Assembly (NCBI GenBank): GCA_029964075.1
Contig: CM057135.1
Span: forward strand, 3,023,001 to 3,087,000
Source of the DNA: Patiria pectinifera
Taxonomy: Eukaryota; Echinodermata; Asteroidea; Valvatida; Asterinidae
Length of the DNA: 64,000 nucleotides
Direction of reading: 5' to 3'
Shown here: positions 1-12,300 of the stretch, in pieces
How the letters are laid out: each line of letters opens with the position of its first letter
How positions within the stretch are numbered: the stretch's first letter is position 1
Notes under the pieces: model-generated
The model's input: the letters and a program-made list of their open reading frames with translations, nothing else
What the model was told of the DNA's origin: nothing
Database searches by the model: none
Made by a program: the position numbers and the translations under genes

Positions 1-3000
1 ACAGCGTTGCAGGTGACTCCCCTGTCACAGAGTGTGCCGCATTGCGGTAAGCTAACAAAAATCTGTCAACTTTGATTTGCAGCGTACCACTATCTTGTCG
101 CGCAGCTCGCAATCCTTGCTTGAGTGATTGCACAAAGCGCTCTGCTTGACCATTAGTACTGGGATGGTATGGAGCGCTGTACTTATGCTGAATACCATTG
201 TCACACATAAACTTCTGAAATTCTGCTGAAGTAAACTGACTTCCATTGTCAGATACCAATATCTGTGGTAAGCCATGACGACTAAACAATGAGCGCAGAA
301 TTTGGATTGTCTTTTCTGATGTCACAGTAGGCATAGTGAACACTTCTGGCCACTTTGAGAAAGCGTCAACTACTACAAGGTAGGTAACACCCTCAAATGG
401 TCCCGCAAAATCAACATGGATACGCTCCCATGGTTTGGAGGCAGGTATCCATGGATGTAATGGAGCAAGTGCCGGATTGTTTTGCGTCACTTGACACGCG
501 ACACAAATTTTAGCACACCTTTCAATTTCTGTGTCAATTTTAGGCCACCATACATAACTGCGGGCTACAGCTTTCATCTTGACTATGCCAACATGTCCAG
601 TATGCAATTCCTCTAGTACTCTAGTGCGCCCTAGCTCAGGTACAATAACTCGCATACCCCACATTAGGACTCCCTGTTCTAAGGTTATTTCATTTCGGCG
701 ATGAAAAAACGGTTTGAGTACTTCCTCGGACTCTGACAGTTTGCTTGGCCAACCATCCAAAGTAAACCTTATCACCCTAGATAGGACTGGATCATTCTTT
801 GACCAGTTACGAATCTGTTCACGTGAGCAAGGCAAGACCTCAACATGGAATATGTGTGTAACAGTTGGTTCGAACTCATCACTAATTGCTTCCGTACATG
901 GCAATCGTGATAAGCAGTCTGCATTTGCATTCGCCTTTGTGCTCCTATACTGTATCTCATAGTCAAATCCTGCCATATACATAGCCCATCGCTGCATACG
1001 CTCCGCTGCTAGTGTTGGCAGACTGGTTTTTGGGCCAAAGATAGCCGTGAGCGGTTTATTGTCCGTGATCAGAGTGAACTTTCTACCATAGATATACATG
1101 TAGAACTTTTTTAGCGCAAATATCATTGCAAGGCCTTCTCGTTCAATCTGTGGGTAATTTTTCTCTGCTTTAGTCAGTGAACGCGATGTGAACTGAATTG
1201 GTCGCTCTTCTCCGTTGGGCATAATATGCGACATCACAGCGCCAATACCTGTGGGGCTCGCATCAGTGGCTACGGTTATCGGTAGTTCAGAATCAAAGTG
1301 AACCAAAAATCCTGAATTGCGTAGCAATTGCTTTGCCTTCATAAACGCTCTCTCTGCTTCGCTCGTCCATTTGAACTTTTTGTTCTTCTCAAGCAGTGCA
1401 TTCAGAGATGTAATTTCAGCAGCTAGATTCGGAATAAAGCGCCGATAATAGTTCAGCATTCCCAGAAATGATCTGAGTTCTGATACATCCTTGGGTTGAG
1501 GCATGTGTTCAATTTGATCGACTTTGGATTTTGACTTATGTACCCCATCTTGGTCTATCACGTGCCCCAAGTACTCTACCGAACTACACATGAATTCGCA
1601 CTTGCTTCTCTTCAACTTTAACCCGTGTTCATGCAGACGAGTTAGTACTTTGTCCAAATTTTGCAGGTGTTCTTGTTCGGTGTGACCCGTCACTAGGATA
1701 TCGTCTAAGTATACCTGAACCCCAGGTAATCCTTGCAATACCTGTTCAATGGCATTCTGCCAAATTGCGGGGGCTGTGGTTACCCCGAAGACCAATCTGT
1801 TTTGCTGGAAGAGTCCCTTGTGTGTCGATATGGTACACAACTTCTTTGACTCTTCATCTAACTCCATCTGATTATAGGCATGTGCGAGATCAAGCTTCGA
1901 AAAAGTGACCCCACCAGCCAGATTTGCCAAAATGTCTTCTACATTTATGTTAGGGGGAGCTACTGGTTTCAGCACTGAATTTATTGTGATTTTATAATTA
2001 CCACAAATCCGTACAGTTCCGTCTTTCTTTGGAACGGCTAAAATACCTGTGCTCCATTCACTATGTGTCACTGGAGTCAGTACGCCACACTTTTGGAGCC
2101 GCGTCAGCTCTTTTTCTACCTGTGGTCTGACTGCATAGGGTACTCTATGTGGTTTGCATGCAACTGGCTTAGCATCTTCTTGTAGAGTAATTTTAGCCTT
2201 GATGCCTTTTAGTTTACCTAGTTCATGATCAAACACTGTAGCATGTTTGTCCAGGATATCCTTCAAATCATTCATTGCCTTCACTTTTTCTACCACTGCT
2301 ACATTATCATCAGTCTCAGCCCCTGAAAAATCAATTTCGTGCCAGTTCAACCGTACATACTGTAACCAATCCCTACCTAACAAAGTATGCTTGGTATGTT
2401 TTACAACATATAGGTACAGATCCACTGACTGGCTACCATACTCAACATTAACTCTTACTTTCCCTACAGGTCGGACTGATTCTCCTGTAAAACTGGTTAT
2501 AACTCTGTTACTTTCAGACATGGGCAGATCAGCAAATTCGGACTCATACATGCTAAGTGGAATCATTGTCACCCCAGAGCCTGTATCTAATTCCATTTCT
2601 ACAAGTCTACCTTCGATACGCATCTTAACCATAATGGCATCATTATTTCTCTGTTCGTCCTTACGCTTACTACTATTACAAGCGTTACCATGGCTACTCT
2701 TACTACTACTCACTTTTAACACTGTATAATCATCATCGACTTCGGAGTCGCTACTGGTACTACGTACTTGGCTCACTTTATTTACCGTCTTTGGCCTACT
2801 GTTCTTTGTTTGTCCCACTCTGTCCTTTCGTGGCCTTGCTGGTGCCCTTTGGAACTTGTCCGGTCCTTGTCTGTCTTGGTCGTGCTTTGGAGGTTCTCTT
2901 TCAAAGTCCCGACGGCTTGAATTCCTGTTCTCTCTGCGGTCTGTCCTGCCCGTGAAACCGCTGGAGTTGCATTTCCTTGCGATGTGTCCGATGCGATGGC

Positions 3001-3751
3001 ACCTGTTGCATTTAGTCTCTTTGAACCAACATTGGTCCGGATGATGCGAACTCCTTCCGCACCTGAAACATTGGCCAGATCCAGCCTGTCCACCCCTGCG
3101 TGGCTTGAAGTTTTGGCGAACTGCGTTTACTGATGTCTTGCTTTTCACTGGGTTTGACATGTCGTCTCTCATACTCCGTGCCTCAGCGAAAGTCACCTCT
3201 CTTGATTGTGCAAAGTCCACTGCTTCCACAAATGTAAGTGAAGGTTTGTCTCTGGCTTTTTGCATGAGCTTGAGTGATGTGGACTCACTGCGCAGTCCGC
3301 TGATGAACCTGTCTCTCAAATTTTCGTCGAGCTTGTCGCCGTAGTTGCAATGGAGACTCAGATGTTTGAGGGCTACCACGTAATCTGTTATGCTTTCCGA
3401 TGACATCTGGTCCCTCTTAATAAGCTTGCGTCTCTCCGCTACTATGATCGGTGGAGCCTTCAAATGCTTCCGCAGTATTTTTTTTAGTTCCCCGTACGAT
3501 GAGGTGCTGGGTTTGCTTGGCGCCACGAGCTCCCGAACAACGTTGTAGTAGTGCGGCCCTATCGAGTGGAGAAACATTGCTGCCACCCGTGGGGTGCTTT
3601 GACTCGGGTCGAGCCCGTACGCCTGTAAGAAGAGCTCAAAACGTTCCACGTAACAGTCCCAATCTTCGTCTTTATCATAGTGAGACGAAAAAGGGGGGAG
3701 AAAAGTGCTCCTTTCCATCGGCAATTGCGCATGGCTGTCCTCATTCGCCAT
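1..3751 (-). CDS. Ty3/gypsy gag-pol polyprotein (C-terminus beyond window)
   Basis: One minus-strand frame starts at the ATG at 3749-3751 and every landmark I checked stays in that frame to the window edge, at least 1,250 codons. Gag begins MANEDSHAQLPMERS. Two CCHC zinc knuckles (C-x2-C-x4-H-x4-C) start near residue 228. The protease DTG is at about residue 389, followed by LLGRDWL. The reverse transcriptase YLDD is at about 681-684 and the RNase H ATDASPTG at about 830. The integrase has a CAKICVACQ zinc-binding segment; its Asp in DNGSQF is at 1168 and its Glu in NGQAERF at 1204, an exact DD35E spacing. The domain order PR-RT-RH-IN is that of Ty3/gypsy. Gag and pol share one frame, so no frameshift is needed. 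No stop was found in the segments read, so the copy may be young. The integrase end and the other LTR lie outside the window. Confidence 0.93.
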   Translation of the reverse strand, partial: MANEDSHAQLPMERSTFLPPFSSHYDKDEDWDCYVERFELFLQAYGLDPSQSTPRVAAMFLHSIGPHYYNVVRELVAPSKPSTSSYGELKKILRKHLKAPPIIVAERRKLIKRDQMSSESITDYVVALKHLSLHCNYGDKLDENLRDRFISGLRSESTSLKLMQKARDKPSLTFVEAVDFAQSREVTFAEARSMRDDMSNPVKSKTSVNAVRQNFKPRRGGQAGSGQCFRCGRSSHHPDQCWFKETKCNRCHRIGHIARKCNSSGFTGRTDRRENRNSSRRDFEREPPKHDQDRQGPDKFQRAPARPRKDRVGQTKNSRPKTVNKVSQVRSTSSDSEVDDDYTVLKVSSSKSSHGNACNSSKRKDEQRNNDAIMVKMRIEGRLVEMELDTGSGVTMIPLSMYESEFADLPMSESNRVITSFTGESVRPVGKVRVNVEYGSQSVDLYLYVVKHTKHTLLGRDWLQYVRLNWHEIDFSGAETDDNVAVVEKVKAMNDLKDILDKHATVFDHELGKLKGIKAKITLQEDAKPVACKPHRVPYAVRPQVEKELTRLQKCGVLTPVTHSEWSTGILAVPKKDGTVRICGNYKITINSVLKPVAPPNINVEDILANLAGGVTFSKLDLAHAYNQMELDEESKKLCTISTHKGLFQQNRLVFGVTTAPAIWQNAIEQVLQGLPGVQVYLDDILVTGHTEQEHLQNLDKVLTRLHEHGLKLKRSKCEFMCSSVEYLGHVIDQDGVHKSKSKVDQIEHMPQPKDVSELRSFLGMLNYYRRFIPNLAAEITSLNALLEKNKKFKWTSEAERAFMKAKQLLRNSGFLVHFDSELPITVATDASPTGIGAVMSHIMPNGEERPIQFTSRSLTKAEKNYPQIEREGLAMIFALKKFYMYIYGRKFTLITDNKPLTAIFGPKTSLPTLAAERMQRWAMYMAGFDYEIQYRSTKANANADCLSRLPCTEAISDEFEPTVTHIFHVEVLPCSREQIRNWSKNDPVLSRVIRFTLDGWPSKLSESEEVLKPFFHRRNEITLEQGVLMWGMRVIVPELGRTRVLEELHTGHVGIVKMKAVARSYVWWPKIDTEIERCAKICVACQVTQNNPALAPLHPWIPASKPWERIHVDFAGPFEGVTYLVVVDAFSKWPEVFTMPTVTSEKTIQILRSLFSRHGLPQILVSDNGSQFTSAEFQKFMCDNGIQHKYSAPYHPSTNGQAERFVQSLKQGLRAARQDSGTLQIKVDRFLLAYRNAAHSVTGESPATL

Positions 3752-3765
3752 CTTCGTCGCCAATT

Positions 3766-3987
3766 TGTCGTGTATTTAACACGAAACGTGGGTGAAATGA
3801 TGGAACAATTGCGAGACGACTTGTTGTGGTGGAACGGTTATGGCAGACATTTTATTCACTACGACTGAACGTCCGTATGTACAATGCATACAACTCATAC
3901 ACACAGTGCGTGCAAGCACGAGTTGACCTATGACCCTGTTACTACACAAGTATACACATTTGGGTATATGGAACGCCTTATCTAACA
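3766..3987 (-). repeat. 5' LTR of the Ty3/gypsy element
   Basis: Read on the minus strand, the 222-bp segment starts TGTTAGATAAGGCG and ends CACGACA, so it has TGT...ACA ends. It lies directly upstream of gag. It contains an AATAAA signal in GTGAATAAAATG. The gag leader after it begins AATTGGCGACGAAG, which fits a primer-binding region. The partner LTR is off the window, so the boundary is inferred from the ends and position only. Confidence 0.7.
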
Positions 3988-4555
3988 ATAATACACTACA
4001 AATTCATTACCTTTTTTTCTAATATGTTTTCTCTGTTGTAACTTTACAGACTTCATTATATCCACCATTCTTAATTTTTTTTTTTTGGCCTTTGCTTTCA
4101 GTTTGTGTTTCTGGCTTAAGGTTGTACCTTTTTTTAGTCTTTACTTTTGATTGAAGAGTTTATTCTTTGGAGTTGGTTAATTGTCTTTGATTTTACGTTT
4201 ATTGTATTATTATCAATTCTTTTGGGTCCTCTTTGTTGAAATATTTTTGTCGGTTTGGTCTCCTATCGCCATTAATTAAGTGTCCTCGAGACTTTTCCCT
4301 TTCAAGATCCTCAGTTTAGTTTAGTTTGGGTAGTTAATCCCCATAGAGTCTGTTTAGTGCGAGTTCGCAATACTGTGTCAGTTTGACAGGTTACACGTGC
4401 TAAATGCGACCGGAAAACGGCTGCTACCCCCATTCCGCCTTAAAGCAAAAAAAAATACACATCATGCATGCATTACACAAAATTGTTTTGAAGGATTTTG
4501 GTCAGTCGTCCTTCAAACATCTCACATGAATGGAACAAGTTTTAAAATATTATAG
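3988..4555. other. non-coding AT-rich DNA
   Basis: Low-complexity T-rich sequence next to the LTR. I see no coding frame, RNA gene or clear repeat. Confidence 0.6.
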
Positions 4556-4752
4556 GAAAATGCGTGTTATACTACTTTGAGATGACTTCGAAAAAAATAA
4601 ACTTGGGGCTTGACTTGACTTTTTGAAAAAATGACTGGAGACTTTACTTGACTTGTAAAACAAATGAATTGAGACTTGATTTGACTTGCTAAAATTTCAC
4701 TTGGGACTCGACTCGACTTGGACAGAAATGATTTGGTTACAACTCTGTAATT
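4556..4752. mobile_element. decayed fragment related to the 32-kb hAT-type element
   Basis: The stretch is a degenerate run of gacttgactt/gactcgactcgactt units that ends ggttacaactctgtaa. The same arrangement, GACTCGACTCG repeats running into GTTACAACTCTG, forms the right end of the better preserved element at 32006-32978. The left end and any target duplication are not recognisable. Confidence 0.55.
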
Positions 4753-6365
4753 ATTGAAACAAAGGCTATCTACGATCGAATTTAAAAACAAAACAACGTA
4801 ATCTTTAATACCCGTAATATTTTTTTATTTAATGGAGTGACGCTGCAATCTGTCAGCAGACTACCAACATGGGTGAATGCACTTTCGTTCTCTTAATATG
4901 AAACGTTTCTTGTACACGTGATTGTGATTTCCCGTCTTCAAAATTACCAAACCTTGGTAGCAAACTGGTTGAACACGAAGCATTTACAACGGCGCAAGTG
5001 ATCTGTAATCAAACTAATCCATTGTCCTGTCAACTTCAGTCCATCTTGAAATAGTTTACAGAAAACAGAGGCAGCCGTAATCTGAAAAGAAAACAGAGAG
5101 TGACCACCTAGAGATAATCCATGACAAGCTACATCAAAAAGTGCGCAAGCGCATGTTGCTGTATGGAATTGCACGCACAAGACTTTAAGAAGTTTTTTAT
5201 CTATTTTGCCATCATCATTGTGTATCGTGCCCTCATCTGAAGTTCATCGGCTCCTATACACGTGTCCCTTTTCTGCAAATTTTACATGTCTAAAATTTGC
5301 ACCTTGACCAAACTGACAGGATTTCGGGTATGTTTTGTGCAGGAGTAATCACCTCCCCTGAGCCTATTTCTACTGTTTTAGACATGTTACAGCGTCTGTT
5401 CCTTCATCATGTTCATGGTTGCTTGCTATATGACCATGGTATGACTGAGTGGATCGATCGAAGTGACGAACTTCTTCTGTGCGGTGTGTTCCTCCATGCT
5501 CCATCCATCATTGTCCATGTTCCATCATGCCCCTGTTTTTCGGATGGACAAAGTACGTTTCGCCATATTCTCTCGGTAAGTACCGTTTCAGGCACAATTG
5601 CAGAATACCCCGCCACTCGATCTATCCACCTCGTAGCCGGGAGTTTCACATTCAACATACACTGATGACTTTTTGTTTTTCTCCCATCCCCCCCCCCCCC
5701 ACCGAAAAAGTTTAGAAATTGTCAAGTTTTTACCCCGAATAGTTCAACACCACCTTTCTTTTTTAGCTTGAAGTTTGCAGTCGTTGATCGGTCAATGAGA
5801 TTGTGTTAACACATTCTCTATCGTATTGTGTTGCCTGTGTGTGATTTGAGGCATGTCAGGCAGTACATAAATAATGCATTTTCTGAAGTTATCTAATTTC
5901 ATATTTTATGTTGCAGGGTTTGTAGCGCGTATTGATTTGTCAGGGTATATAATACGCATATAGTAAATATCGTATGAAAAAGGTCATTGAATCGATTTCT
6001 CAAGAAGGATGCATATGTGATCAAGTTTCTTTTTTGGCCATTGCTTTGTTATGGCTTGCATTTTTCTTGTATTTTGTTATTAAATAACCCTGGAAAATGC
6101 ATATTGTATGCGAAGACGGGCGTTAAAAAGTGAAGTCCACTAGAACTACAAACTGGGAACCAGTTTGTATTCGGCGGTTGCTTGCTCATTGTTGAAAACA
6201 TTTTTTTTTTATTGTGTATTCAATATCGGAATCTAAATCTTAAACTTCATTCACGCTTGCTTTCAACCTTCCCTGAAAAATATCGTGTCCACTATTAACC
6301 ACAAAGTTGGACACGGATTATTCCATTCTGCCATAATTTTTTGGGTTCAATACGTTGAATGGTAT
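4753..6365. other. non-coding DNA before the satellite
   Basis: Short overlapping frames on both strands near 5300-5715 show no recognisable domain. A run of 12 C lies at 5690-5701. Nothing supports a gene. From about 6366 the sequence begins to match the satellite in degenerate form. Confidence 0.55.
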
Positions 6366-9300
6366 ACATTGAACGTATACTGCACATACACCGTGCAATA
6401 GGTCCATTTGCAGAAAAAACCTGGGTGGGTAAAACGCGGAACTCTCATTTTAAAAAGTCTTCCCGGGTGAATTTCAAAAAGAAAAAAAATCAGAGGAGTT
6501 GTTGAGAATATAATACACTTATCCAGATTAAAATTAAAAGATTGTGACGATTTTTAATGTTGGTTCTGCAGGGTTAAAGATGCCCCCTCCTACGGCATCG
6601 GAGCCAGTACGCGTATACTGCACATACCGTGCATTGGGCCTAGTTGCACAAAAAACCTAGGTGGGTAAAACGCGGAACTCTCATTTTAAAAAGTCTTCCC
6701 GGGTGAATTTAAGACAGAAAAAAATCAGAGGAGTTGTTGAGAATATAATACACTTATCCAGATTAAAATTAAAACATTGTGACGATTTTTAATGTTGGTT
6801 CCGCAGCGATAAAGATGCCCCCTCTTACAGCATCGGAGCCAGTACGCGTATACTGCACATAGCTTGCAACAGGCCTATTTGCACAAAAAAAACTTGGTGG
6901 GTAAAACGCGGAACTCTCCTTTTATAAGGTCTTCCCGGGTGAATTTCAAAAAGAAAAAAAATCAGAGGAGTTGTTGAGAATATAATACACTTATCCAGAT
7001 TAAAATTAAAAGATTGTGACGATTTTTAATGCTGGTTCTGCAGGGTTAAATATGCCCCCTCCTACGGCATCGGAGCCAGTACGCGTATACTGCACATACC
7101 GTGCAATAGGCCTATTAGCACAAAAACCTAGGTGGATAAAACGCGGAACTCTCATTTTAAAAAGTCTTCCCGGGTGAATTTCCGAAAGAAAAAAATCAGA
7201 GGAGTTGTTGAGAATATAATACACTTATCCAGATGAAAATTAAAACATTGTGAGGATTTTTCATGTTGGTTCTGCAGGGTTAAATATGCCCCCTCCTACG
7301 GCATCGGAGCCGGTACGCGTATACTGCACATACCGTGCATTGGGCCTATTTGCACAAAAAAAACCTAGGTGGGTAAAACGCGGAACTCTCATTTTAAAAA
7401 AGTCTTCCCGGGTGAATTTCCGAAAGAAAAAAATCAGAGGAGTGGTTGAGAATATAATACACTTATCCAGATTAAAATCAAAACATTGTGACGATTTTTC
7501 ATGTTGGTTCTGCAGGGTTAAATATGCCCCATCCTACGGCATCGGAGCCAGTACGCGTATACAGCAAATACCGTGCATTAGGCCTATTTGCACAAAAAAC
7601 CTAGGTGGGTAAAACGCGGAACTCTCATTTTAAAAGGTCTTCCCGGGTGAATTTCAGAAAGAAAAAAATCAGAGGAGTTGTTGAGAATATAATACACTTA
7701 TCCAGATTAAAATTAAAACATTGGGACGATTTTTAATGGTGGTTCTGCAGCGATAAATATGCCCCCTCCTACAGCATCGGAGCACGTACGCGTATACAGC
7801 ACATACCGTGCAATAGGCCTATTTGCACAAAAAACCAAGGTGGGTAAAACGCGGAACTCTCATTTTAAAAGGTCTTCCCGGGTGAATTTCCGAAAGAAAA
7901 AAATCACAGGAGTTGTTGAGAATATAATACACTTATCCAGATGAAAATTAAAACATTGTGACGATTTTTGATGTTGGTTCTGCAGCGATAAAGATGCCCC
8001 CTCCTACAGCATCGGAGTACGTACGCGTATACAGCACATACCGTGCATTGGGCCTATTTGCACAAAAAACCTAGGTGGGTAAAACGCGGAACTCTCATTT
8101 TAAAAGGTCTTCCCGGGTGAATTTCGGAAAGAAAAAAATCAGAGGAGTTGTTGAGAATATAATACACTTATCCAGATGAAAATTAAAACATTGTGACGAT
8201 TTTTAATGTTGGTTCTGCAGCGATAAAGATGCCCCCTCCTACAGCATCGGAGCCAGTACGCGTATACTGCACATAGCTTGCAACAGGCCTATTTGCACGA
8301 AAAAACCTAGGTGGGTAAAACGCGGAACTCTCATTTTAAAAGGTCTTCCCGGGTGAATTTCGGAAAGAAAAAAATCACAGGAGTTGTTGAGAATATAATA
8401 CACTTATCCAGATTAAAATTAAAACATTGGGACGATTTTTAATGTTGGTTCTGCAGCGATAAAGATGCCCCCTCCTACAGCATCGGAGTCGGTACGCGCA
8501 TACTGCACATACCGTGCATTGGGCCTATTTGCACAAAAAACCTAGGTGGGTAAAACGCGGAACTCTCATTTTAAAAAGTCTTCCCGGGTGAATTTCCGAA
8601 AGAAAAAAATCAGAGGAGTTGTTGAGAATATAATACACTTATCCAGATGAAAATTAAAACATTGTGACGATTTTTAATGTTGGTTCTGCAGCGATAAATA
8701 TGCCCCCTCCTACGGAATTGGAGCCAGTACGCGTATACTGCACATACCGTGCAATAGGCCTATTTGCACAAAAAACCTAGGTGGGTAAAACGCGAAACTC
8801 TCATTTTATAAGGTCTTCCCGGGTGAATTTCAAAAAGAAAAAAAATCAGAGGAGTTGTTGAGAATATAATACACTTATCCAGATTAAAATTAAAACATTG
8901 TGACGATTTTTAATGTTGGTTCCGCAGCGATAAAGATGCCCCCTCTTACAGCATCGGAGCCAGTACGCGTATACTGCACATAGCTTGCAACAGGCCTGTT
9001 TGCACAAAAAAACCTAGGTGGGTAAAACGCGGAACTCTCATTTTATAAGGTCTTCCCGGGTGAATTTCAAAAAGAAAAAAAATCAGAGGAGTTGTTGAGA
9101 ATATAATACACTTATCCAGATTAAAATTAAAACATTGGGACGATTTTTAATGTTGGTTCTGCAGGGTTAAATATGCCCCCTCCTACGGCATCGGAGCCGG
9201 TACGCGTATACTGCACATACCGTACATTGGGCCTATTTGCACAAAAAAACCTAGGTGGGTAAAACGCGGAACTCTCATTTTAAAAGGTCTTCCCGGGTGA

Positions 9301-12300
9301 ATTTCGGAAAGAAAAAAATCAGAGGAGTTGTTGAGAATATAATACACTTATGCAGATGAAAATTAAAACATTGTGACGATTTGTAATGTTGGTTCTGCAG
9401 CGATAAAGATGCCCCCTCCTACAGCATCGGAGCCAGTACGCGTATACTGCACATAGCTTGCAAAAGGCCTATTTGCACAAAAAAACCTAGGTGGGTAAAA
9501 CGCGGAACTCTCATTTTAAAAGGTCTTCCCGGGTGGATTTCGGATAGAAAAATAGTCATACGCCGTATTAAGAAAAAAATACACTTATCCAGATGAAAAT
9601 TAAAACATTGTGACGATTTTTAATTTTGGTTCTGCAGGGTTAAATATGCCCCCTCCTACGGCATCGGAGCCGGTACGCGTATACTGCACATAGCTTGCAA
9701 CAGGCATATTTGCACAAAAAAACCAAGGTGGGTAAAACGCGGAACTCTCATTTTATAAGGTCTTCCCGGGTGAATTTCGGAAAGAAAAAAAAATCAGAGG
9801 AGTTGTTGAGAATATAATACACTTATCCAGATTACAATTAAAACATTGGGACGATTTTTAATGTTGGTTCTGCAGCGATAAAGATGCCCCCTCCTACAGC
9901 ATCGGAGAACGTACGCGTATACAGCACATACCGTGCAATAGGCCTATTTGCACAAAAACCTAGGTGGGTAAAACGCGGAACTCTCATTTTAAAAAGTCTT
10001 CCCGGGTGAATTTCCGAAAGAAAAAAATCAGAGGAGTTGTCGAGAATATAATACACTTATCCAGATGAAAATTAAGACATTGTGAGGATTTTTCATGTTG
10101 GTTCTGCAGGTTTAAATATGCCCCCTCCTACGGCATCGGAGCCGGTACGCGTATACTGCACATACCGTGCATTGGGCCTATTTGCACAAAAAACCTAGGT
10201 GGGTAAAACGCGGAACTCTCATTTTAAAAAGTCTTCCCGGGTGAATTTCCGAAAGAAAAAAATCAGAGGAGTTGTTGAGAATATAATACACTTATCCAGA
10301 TTAAAATCAAAACATTGTGACGATTTTTAATGTTGGTTCTGCAGGGTTAAATATGCCCCCTCCTACGGCATCGGAGCCAGTACGCGTATACAGCACATAC
10401 CGTGCATTAGGCCTATTTGCATAACAAACCTAGGTGGGTAAAACGCGGAACTCTCATTTTAAAAGGTCTTCCCGGGTGAATTCCGGAAAGTAAAAAGCAG
10501 GAGTAGTTGAGAATATAATACACTTATTCAGATGAAAATTAAAACATTTGTGACGATTTTTAATGTTGGTTCTGCAGCGATAAATATGCCCCCTCCTACA
10601 GCATCGGAGTCAGTACGCGTATACTGCACATAGCTTGCAACAGGCCTATTTGCACAAAAAACCAAGGTGGGTAAAACGCGGAACTCTCATTTTAAAAGGT
10701 CTTCCTGGGTGAATTTCGGAAAGAAAAATCAGAGGAGTTGTTGAGAATATAATACACTTATCCAGATGAAAATTAAAAGATTGTGACGATTTTTAATGTT
10801 GGTTCTGCAGGGTTAAATATGCCCCCTCCTACGGCATCGGAGCCGGTACGCGTATACTGCACATACCGTGCATTGGGACTATTTGCACAAAAAACCTAGG
10901 TGGGTAAAACGCGGAACTCTCATTTTAAAAGGTCTTCCCGGGTGAATTTCGGAAAGAAAAAAATCAGAGGAGTTGTTGAGAATATAATACACTTATCCAG
11001 ATGAAAATTAAAACATTGTGACGATTTTTAATGTTGGTTCTGCAGGGTTAAATATGCCCCCTCCTACGGCATCGGAGCCGGTACGCGTATACTGCATATA
11101 GCTTGCAACAGGCCTATTTGCACAAAAAAAAACAAGGTGGGTAAAACGCGGAACTCTCATTTTAAAAGGTCTTCCCGGGTGAATTTCGGAAAGAAAAAAA
11201 TCAGAGGAGTTGTTGAGAATATAATACACTTATCCAGATTAAAATTAAAACATTGTGACGATTTTTAATGTTGGTTCTGCAGCGATAAAGATGCCCCCTC
11301 CTACAGCATCGGAGCCAGTACGCGTATACTGCACATAGCTTGCAACAGGCCTATTTGCACGAAAAAACCTAGGTGGGTAAAACGCGGAACTCTCATTTTA
11401 AAAGGTCTTCCCGGGTGAATTTCGGAAAGAAAAAAATCACAGGAGTTGTTGAGAATATAATACACTTATCCAGATTAAAATTAAAACATTGGGACGATTT
11501 TTAATGTTGGTTCTGCAGCGATAAAGATGCCCCCTCCTACAGCATCGGAGTCGGTACGCGCATACTGCACATACCGTGCATTGGGCATATTTGCACAAAA
11601 AACCTAGGTGGGTAAAACGCGGAACTGTCATTTTAAAAAGTCTTCCCGGGTGAATTTCCGAAAGAAAAAAATCAGAGGAGTTGTTGAGAATATAATACAC
11701 TTATCCAGATGAAAATTAAAACATTGTGACGATTTTTAATGTTGGTTCTGCAGCGATAAATATGCCCCCTCCTACGGAATTGGAGCCAGTACGCGTATAC
11801 TGCACATACCGTGCAATAGGCCTATTTGCACAAAAAACCTAGGTGGGTAAAACGCGAAACTCTCATTTTATAAGGTCTTCCCGGGTGAATTTCAAAAAGA
11901 AAAAAAATCAGAGGAGTTGTTGAGAATATAATACACTTATCCAGATTAAAATTAAAACATTGTGACGATTTTTAATGTTGGTTCCGCAGCGATAAAGATG
12001 CCCCCTCTTACAGCATCGGAGCCAGTACGCGTATACTGCACATAGCTTGCAACAGGCCTGTTTGCACAAAAAAACCTAGGTGGGTAAAACGCGGAACTCT
12101 CATTTTATAAGGTCTTCCCGGGTAAATTTCAAAAAGAAAAAAAATCAGAGGAGTTGTTGAGAATATAATACACTTATCCAGATTAAAATTAAAACATTGG
12201 GACGATTTTTAATGTTGGTTCTGCAGGGTTAAATATGCCCCCTCCTACGGCATCGGAGCCGGTACGCGTATACTGCACATACCGTACATTGGGCCTATTT

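Noticed and set aside
2247..3868. Plus-strand frames across the left edge
   Set aside because: They are antisense shadows of the Ty3/gypsy gag-pol, whose minus frame has all catalytic motifs.
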